Shown: positions 57,851 to 64,000 of the stretch, in pieces
Numbering within the stretch: position 1 is the stretch's first letter
Layout of the letters: each line of letters starts with the position of its first letter
Assembly: GCA_033439265.1 (NCBI GenBank)
Contig: JAVTVX010000012.1
Location: 11,699,001 to 11,763,000, forward strand
Length of the DNA stretch: 64,000 nucleotides
Direction: 5' to 3'
Origin: Dillenia suffruticosa
Taxonomy: Eukaryota; Streptophyta; Magnoliopsida; Dilleniales; Dilleniaceae
Notes under the pieces: generated by a model
Database searches by the model: none
What the model saw: the letters and a program-made list of their open reading frames with translations, nothing else
Told to the model about the DNA's origin: nothing
Translations under genes and position numbers: made by a program

Positions 57851-59217
57851 CACTACATTTTCAATTTGCTTTCAATCATCTTCAGCCATCTCTTAAAGTG
57901 CTTGACCCCATCTCATCCATTGTCTTAAAAAGGTACATCTAAGTCTTCTATGATAAATCATCGATGAAAGTAAGCATATATTGAGCTCCTCCCTTTGAAG
58001 GAACTTAATATGGTCCATATAAATCCAAGCGAATGTAGTCCAAGGTACCCTTTGCTTTTTGAACCCCGGTGCCAAACCGGTCTCTCCTTTCTTTATTCAA
58101 CACACATGTTCACAAAACTAGCCACATACTTTAACCATATAGAATTTTTCTCTTGCTTTACATATTCATCCCCTTTTAAGTCATGTGCACAAGATTCATA
58201 TGTCACAAACTAGTGAGCTCAGAATTAGACAAAATGTTGTAAAAATAATAGTAGAATCCTCATCTATCTTTCTTTCCAATACATACAAGTTTTAGGCAAT
58301 CGTTCTTGCTTCATAACCACAAAAGCACCACTAAAAACCTACATCATTTCATTTTTTACAAGTACTTGAATTATTTCTTGTTCATGACACCCAAAAAGAT
58401 CACATTCTTCTTCAAACATAAGACGTGCCTGATATCTGTGATTGTAGCAACTACATATTGGATATCTGAATTTATAGTGTTCCCACACTTACAATCTTAC
58501 ATGATACATCATTTTCCATGGTCACAACTCCACTATTCACTATTCATATGTGGAGAATCAATCCTTATTGAGACACATGTGGAATGAACAAGGGGAATCC
58601 ATGACCTATTTGTCACAATATATGAAATACTAAATATTGAAAGAACAAACTCTGGCTCCTCCCGAGTATTACCCTCATTCTCCATTCTTCTTTCTCAATT
58701 GCCAACAATTAGTCTTTTTGTACGCTTTCTTCTTGCAATAATGGCATAACAGAATCCTACGCTTGGATTTAGATCTACTATTCTTCTTATTAATATTAGA
58801 TTCCTTTTCCATAATTCTTCTTTTAATATTTAGAACATTACCATGACCATTCTTACAACCCTCACTTATATACTTTCCCATGTGATCTTTAAAGAACAAT
58901 GTCATTTTTAACTTATTTCAAGGTTATTGATCCTATACTTGACACAAATGTTTCTCGAAAAATATTATGAGTAGTTAATGACTATAACAAAATAATGGCT
59001 TGATCTTTATCATCTCCCATTACACCAATGGAGGCCAAATCGGTGATAATCGAGTTAAATTCATCCATATGAACTTTTACGAGAATTCGTTCCTCCACCT
59101 TGAGCACATACAACCTATGCTTCAAGTAAAACTTATCGGTGACGGCTTTGGTCATGTAGAGAGTTTCAATTTCATGACAAAAATCATAAGCAATCATCAC
59201 ATCCATCGCTTTGCTTA
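57851..59217 (-). pseudogene. Copia-1 gag, pre-integrase and integrase N-terminus, broken
   Basis: From the right: gag IETLYMTKAVTDKFYLKHRL, ERILVKVHMDEFNSIITDLA, DDKDQAIILL (59160-58985), the LYMxKSLTNKLYLKQRLY family pattern. Knuckle CHYCKKKAYKKTNC (about 58750-58700), where the zinc-binding histidine is tyrosine. Integrase start: GFKKQRVPWTTFAWIYMDHI at 58065-58010, SSMIYHRRLRCTF (the IDDYSR motif degraded), KHFKRWLKMIESK at 57905-57870. It continues across Copia-2 into LQMNNSTEF at 20457. The right end is cut by Copia-4 at 59217, so the start of gag is outside the window. Confidence 0.8.
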
Positions 59218-60880
59218 TGATATTCAACTAGAAGGGGTTAACAGTTGAATATAGATATATTAAAAATTTCTATAATTAAAAAGGATTTACAATAGAACTA
59301 TTTGGAAATCAAACTAAAAATTAAAGAACACACAGTACTTTTTATAGTGATTCTACCAAACTAGATGTAAGTCCACTCCTAAACTCCCCTTAAATTTTTC
59401 ACTATCAATTTAATGATACAAACTTGATTGTAAGTTCAAGTTAAATCTTTATAGTATTTTTATGCAACACCACTTTTCCAACCCTATACAGATTAGTTCT
59501 CTCACACTTGACCCAAAGTAGTGACATACTCTTTGATCTTTTGAACACTCAATACAGGTGAGAAGGAAATGTCAAAGATGAGAGGCTAAAATCCAAATAT
59601 TTAACAAAGTTGATTTCAAAGATAAATACACTCAAAAAGTTAATAAAATGAAAACAAAGTATATTGAATGCTAAGGAACGAGGTTGTTCAAAAAGTTAAT
59701 CAAACACTTCTATTCTTCACTTCACTTCTCTAATATTTATTGTGGTATTGAAGAGATCCGTTAAAGGGTTATTGAATTTGAACATTGCTTATTAAAGTCC
59801 ATCATTTAATGTTATGCAACTGTACTCATTTTTCATACTGAAACTCTATTCTCTCACTGGTGTCACTTTTTTGTTAACCAATCAAAGTTTGTTTTTGCTG
59901 AATTTGAATATTAGTTTTGATCAAAATAGAAATATTTAGAGATTTAGAAAAAAAAAAGATGTCCGTCGAGTTCAAATTTATTTCATAAATTTGTTCTCTA
60001 ACAATTTCGGGTCAACAAAAATAAATAACACATTGACGTGAATTCAAAAATTTAGTAGTGTGTTCTTGAGTAATCAGGTTAACAAGAGAGTATCTAGGTC
60101 AATAAGAACATGTATCAAATTAAATAGGTGGACACGTAAACTTAAATTGGTCGTTGTGCTCTGATGTGTTGACATGATTCTCATAGACATCAACATGTCT
60201 TTACTTAAAAAATCAATAGTCTAGGTCAACAAGTCCTATCTTCACATCAACACAATACTGTGTCTATATAAAATTTATGGACCTATTCTCAGAAATTGGT
60301 CGATATGTTAAACATCTCGGTAAGGTTAAAGTACAAGTCGAAGTATGATTTCTAAGGGTTAGCTAACATCAGTATGATATATTCAGAGTATACATTGACA
60401 TACCACTATATTGATAAAAATTGGTAGACCTATTTTCTAAAATTGGTCAATGTGCTAAGTGTGTCGACAAGGTTAAAGTTCAGGTCAACGTGTGATATCT
60501 AAGCAACACCTTACATCATGTTGACAAGTTCTAGGCTTACATTGACATGCTTTTGTGCTAGTTTAAAATTGGTGGATATATCTTTTAAAATTAGTCGATG
60601 TATTCTTCTTGTCGACACAGTCAACATGTAGGTCGTTGTGCACCTTTTAAGGGGATAAAGGGATCAAGTCAACAAATTGTCGGGTATGTCAACCTCTTTA
60701 AACTTTTGCCTTGGCTTGTCGATATGTGAGAAAGATAGATCATTATACTCCAAAAATTGGTTGACATATCATATTAAATTTGTCCACCAAAGGTCAACAG
60801 GTTGATATGTAATAGAATTCAGGTCAACATACATTACAAGTCGATGTGCTCTAGGGGATGTCGACATATTTTTACTTAGC
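59218..60880 (-). repeat. Copia-4 3' LTR (inner border approximate)
   Basis: Repeats 62913-64000. From about 60050 on it is a degenerate array of GTCAACA, GTCGACA and GGTCGATGTG words with AAAATTGGTC phrases. The junction with pol near 60880 is placed where the protease frame begins. Confidence 0.75.
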
Positions 60881-61260
60881 AAATGTATTATGTTATCTAT
60901 CCCAATGACTTTTCCTTTGGCGATATCACCAAAGGCCACCTTTCCTCATTTTTTCTTCTCGAGAGAAGAGAATTTTGAGATATTTCTGGTCATATGCCTT
61001 GAATATCCACTATCAATGAACACACTAACTTTTTAAGAGATTCCCTTGATTTGAGATAGACTTGCAGTAAGATTCAATAACACTTTAGCCTTTGGTACCT
61101 GTATCGTCTTGGATCCGGCTAACTTAGTTTTGATTTGATTTTTCTGAATCCATTTTAGGTTTATTGTTGATAAGTTCTTAAACCAGCAAGTATAAATAGA
61201 GTGTCCAAATCTTTTGCAGTGGGCACATTTGTTATTATTCACTTTTGTTTTCTTTGCATT
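60881..61260 (-). pseudogene. Copia-4 zinc knuckle and protease start, truncated
   Basis: CAHCKRFGHSIYTC at 61230-61190 is a complete CCHC knuckle. After it, SLSQIKGIS, then a stop, VFIDSGYSRHMTRN and SKFSS (61020-60960) with the DSG active site and the SRHMT motif of copia proteases, and KGKVIGI near 60900. Integrase, RT and RNase H do not follow; the 3' LTR begins almost at once. Confidence 0.8.
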
Positions 61261-61678
61261 GATAGAAAATTTATTTCTAAATTTACAATTGTTTGACTTG
61301 TACCACAGTTTTATGCATGTGTGACATCTCTATAATTTGACATTTTCTGAACTAGATACGAAAAATTTATATAACTTTTTCTGAGTTTGTATAGGATTAT
61401 ATTCTAAACCAGTCTTATCAAATATTACTTTTTGTGTTCCTAGAATGATATCTAATTTTTCTTGACTCTGTATGAATATCATTAGTATGGTATTTTGCCT
61501 AATGTTCTTCTCCTTCTATTCAGTTAATTCCTTTCTTAGATCTATGATTTCATTCATTTGATTTTCACTATTCTTTTCATTTTGCTGATCTAGATACTTT
61601 CTTTAATTCCTTTTCAAGCTCAGTAATTTTCAATTTTAATTTATCATTTTTCTCTCTTAATTCATTTATTTCTGTTTT
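61261..61678 (-). other. Copia-4 gag-to-knuckle linker, degraded
   Basis: AT-rich, with fragments of lysine- and asparagine-rich coiled-coil coding sequence (ELKEKNDKLKLKI-like) on the minus strand but frequent stops. No separate gene is seen. Confidence 0.5.
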
Positions 61679-62853
61679 TTATTTTTTTAATATCTTAACA
61701 GTTTTAGTCACATCTTTCTTTAACAAATTATTTTTTATTTTTAATCTTTTTAATTCTTTAAGTAATTCTAGTAATACTTTGTGTAGTTCAGTAATGGTGA
61801 AATTGGTTTTATCAAAATTAGAACAAGAGGAATAGAAAGTAGAATTTACCTCACTATTGGAGAATTGTTCATTGGCCATGAAGCATACGTTAGCTTGTTC
61901 CTCTGTCTGCTCTTCTTCACTTAAGTTAGAGTTTTCATCACTCCAAATTGCAAGAGTTTTCTTCTTTTTCTTCTCATTTTTTTCTTTCTTATTTTTCTTC
62001 TCATCCTTTTTCAGTTGGGGACAGTTAGCTTTTATGTGTCCCAATTTCTTGCACTGAAAGCATTTGATCTTCTCTTTCTTTTCTAGCTTTTTGAAGTATG
62101 ATTTGTTCTTGTTTCTCCTTCGCACCATAAATTTCTTGAATCTTCTGGCCAGTAGTGTTTCATCTTCTTCATTGTCTTCTTCTCCCGAATTTGAAGTGCT
62201 TTCATCACTCTCAACCTTGAAAGCCACTCCTTTGACTTTTTCTTCTTTTTCTTCTTTTCAAGATTCTTGGACTTTTCTATCACTATAACTTTAGGTTCCC
62301 AAGACTTTGGCAAGCTCCTCAGAATCTGGTCCACCATATCTTCTTGAGGGACTCCCTTTCCAAGCATCCTTAATTCATTTGTCACCTTATTGAACATTGT
62401 TATCATTTCACTGATTGTTTCTCTTTCTTTCATTTTTAAAACTTCATATTCTTGTTTTCGCAATCTGATTTTATTTTTGCGAACTTGATCAGTATCTTTG
62501 TAAGTAGTTTCAAGTCTTTCTAAGATTTCTTTTGTTGTGATACATAAGAAAACTCGATTGTATTCATTGATATTTAGGGTAAGGTGAAGAAGATTTATAA
62601 CTTTACAGGTAGTTTGATAGGCCTTCTTCTGCTCCATTGTCATGCTCTTTAACTTGATTGGAGCACATAAACCATTAACCTCCTCTATAGGAAATTCAAC
62701 ACCTTCTTCGATTATTTCCCAATCATTAAGATCTTGTGCAATTAAGAAATTATATATTCTTTACTTCCAATAGTTGAAATTACTTCCATTAAAGAAGGGT
62801 GCACAATTTGTTGAGCATGTTTCTAATGGTATATTTTCTCCATTAATGGCCAT
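61679..62853 (-). pseudogene. Copia-4 gag (UBN2/copia type), one stop and one frameshift
   Basis: ATG at 62853: MAINGENIPLETCSTN, PFFNGSNFNYWK, stop, RIYNFLIAQDLNDWEII. From 62643 MTMEQKKAYQTTCKVINLLH, CITTKEILERLETTYKDTDQ, MKERETISEMITMFNKVTNE and VDQILRSLPKSWEPKV, the standard copia gag pattern. A slip in a lysine-codon run near 62230 shifts the frame. The C-terminal part then reads VESDESTSNSGEEDNEED, the knuckle CFQCKKLGHIKANC (62060-62020, complete CCHC), a lysine-rich tail and a predicted coiled coil to 61679. With only two lesions it is the least damaged protein in the window. It resembles gag of SIRE/Maximus-like copia elements. Confidence 0.85.
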
Positions 62854-62896
62854 TTGAATCTTTGGTGTTAAGCTATTAGCCTTTTTATCAACACAC

Positions 62897-62911
62897 CCAC
62901 TCTAATATCAA
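62897..62911 (-). other. Copia-4 primer-binding site, degraded
   Basis: TTGATATTAGAGTGG on the minus strand directly after the 5' LTR resembles TTGGTATCAGAGCGG with three changes. Confidence 0.6.
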
Positions 62912-62912
62912 T

Positions 62913-64000
62913 TGATATTCAACTAAAGGGGGTGAATAGTGAATATAGATATTTAAAAAATTTTTGTAATTAAAAAGGACTTACAATAGAGCTATTTGGA
63001 AATTAAATTGAAAAATAAAGAACACACAGAGCTTTTTATAGTGTTCCACTAAACTAAGTGTACGTCAATTCCCAAACTTTTCCTCAATTTTTCACTATCA
63101 ATTTAATGATATAAAATTGATTGCAGGTTCGAGTTAATCCTTTACAATGTTCCTACCCAACACCATTTTCCAATCTTACATAGATTGGTTCTCTTACACT
63201 AGACCCAAAGTAGGGATATACTCTTTGGTCTTTTGAACACTTAGAATAGGTGAAGAGGAAATGTCAAAGATGAGAGGTTTAAATTTTCAGATTTGACAGA
63301 ATTGATTTCAAACCTAAATACACCGGAAAAGTTAATAAAATGAAAACAGAGTATATTAAATGCTAAGGAATGAGATTGTTCAAAATGTTAATCAAGCATC
63401 TCTATTCTTCATTTCTCTTCTTTGATATTTATTGTAGCATTAAAGAGATCCATTGAAGAGTTGTTGAAGTCGAACGTTGCTCATTAAAGTCCATCATTTA
63501 ATATTCTTCAATAGTACCCATTTTTCACACTGAAGTTCCATTCTCTCATTAGTCAAAAACACATGGACCTGAATTCAAAAATTTAGTATTGTCTTTTTTT
63601 GACTAATTAGGTTGACAAGAGAGTATCTAGGTCGAAAAGAACAAGTATCAAATTAAATAGGTGGACATATACACTTAAATTGGTCGATGTGTTCTGATGT
63701 GTGGACATGATTCTCATGGGCATCGACATATTTTTACTTATGGGTTGACAAGTTCTATCTTCACATCGACACAGTGCTATGTGTAAATAAAATTTGTGGA
63801 TCTCTTCTCAGGAATTGGTCAATGTGTTATGTATGTTGACAAGATTAAAGTACAGATCGATGTATGATTTCTAAAGGGATAACTAATATCAGGTCGACTT
63901 GTTTAGTGTATACATTGACATACCACTACACAGACAAAAATTGGAGGATATGTCTTCTAAAATTGGTCTGTGTTAGGTATGTTGACAAGGTTAAAGTTCA
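62913..64000 (-). repeat. Copia-4 5' LTR, cut by window edge
   Basis: Same sequence as 59218 onward. The GTCAAC/GTCGAC-rich part starts near 63600. Confidence 0.85.

Larger units (their letters stand above)
59218..64000 (-). mobile_element. Copia-4: gag/protease-only copia element, extends past the window
   Basis: Two copies of a long LTR (59218-about 60880, and 62913 to beyond 64000) start TGATATTCAACTA and share ATTAAAAAGGA(T/C)TTACAATAG, AAAGAACACACAG and TTTTTCACTATCAATTTAAT. Between them only gag and the start of pol are left. It sits inside Copia-1 gag. The target duplication cannot be checked because the right end is outside. Confidence 0.85.

Overview
This window is plant nuclear DNA made almost entirely of transposable elements nested inside one another. 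The evidence is four Ty1/copia elements on the minus strand, a group of Ty3/gypsy chromovirus-type elements with 3-4 kb LTRs on the plus strand (I infer the Tekay/Del clade from LTR size and a C-terminal chromodomain-like tail), a CACTA end whose subterminal repeats contain GCGACGGAT, a hAT transposase remnant, and telo-box and CT-rich plant promoter motifs. I see no intact host gene. The only host-like coding sequence is a broken first exon of an MFS transporter near 1.6-1.9 kb. No rRNA, tRNA, CRISPR or prokaryotic signal was found.

Layout: 1-1454 is the 5' part of a hAT element (transposase on the minus strand plus AATTCGGTT-rich subterminal DNA). 1554-1901 is the MFS pseudogene exon. 1.9-5.5 kb is AT-rich and unassigned. 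From about 5.5 kb to the window end the scaffold is one old copia element, Copia-1, on the minus strand: 3' LTR ending at 6561, RNase H 6562-7006, RT and integrase 18036-20457, integrase N-terminus and gag 57851-59217. Everything else was inserted into it. 7007-18035 holds a CACTA end, old gypsy LTR pieces and the young element Gypsy-1 (8996-17710, target duplication AGAAG). 20463-57845 is Copia-2. Its 3' LTR is split by Gypsy-2 (20665-33280, CTCTT), which itself carries Copia-3 (20880-28492, GGGAT). Its RNase H is split by Gypsy-3 (33406-53995, CTTCT). The 5' LTR of Gypsy-3 carries two solo LTRs: Solo-1 (33698-36636, AATGG) and Solo-2 (40162-44024, TGACT). Copia-4 (59218 to beyond the window) is inserted in Copia-1 gag. 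The duplications were read by eye on both sides of each insertion, so the order of events is well supported.

No element looks autonomous; all gag and pol reading frames have stops, frameshifts or deletions. Gypsy-1 is the clearest case: its two about 3-kb LTRs are nearly identical, yet its interior lacks most of reverse transcriptase and all of integrase, so it was probably moved by proteins made elsewhere.

The most unusual signal is inside the gypsy LTRs. Otherwise diverged LTRs (old fragment, Gypsy-1, Solo-1, Solo-2, Gypsy-3) keep the same ordered module: a leader ending in a splice-donor-like site, then usually a two-stem structure (H1), then a GAGTAT...ATACTC hairpin (H2) followed by a pyrimidine tract and CAG, then a hairpin close to the LTR end (H3). 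Several stem differences between copies preserve pairing. A gag-stop plus noncoding spacer with a GGTAA donor-like site also lies between gag and protease in all three full gypsy elements. These are candidates for conserved RNA structures and introns in the retroelement leader and gag-pol transcripts.
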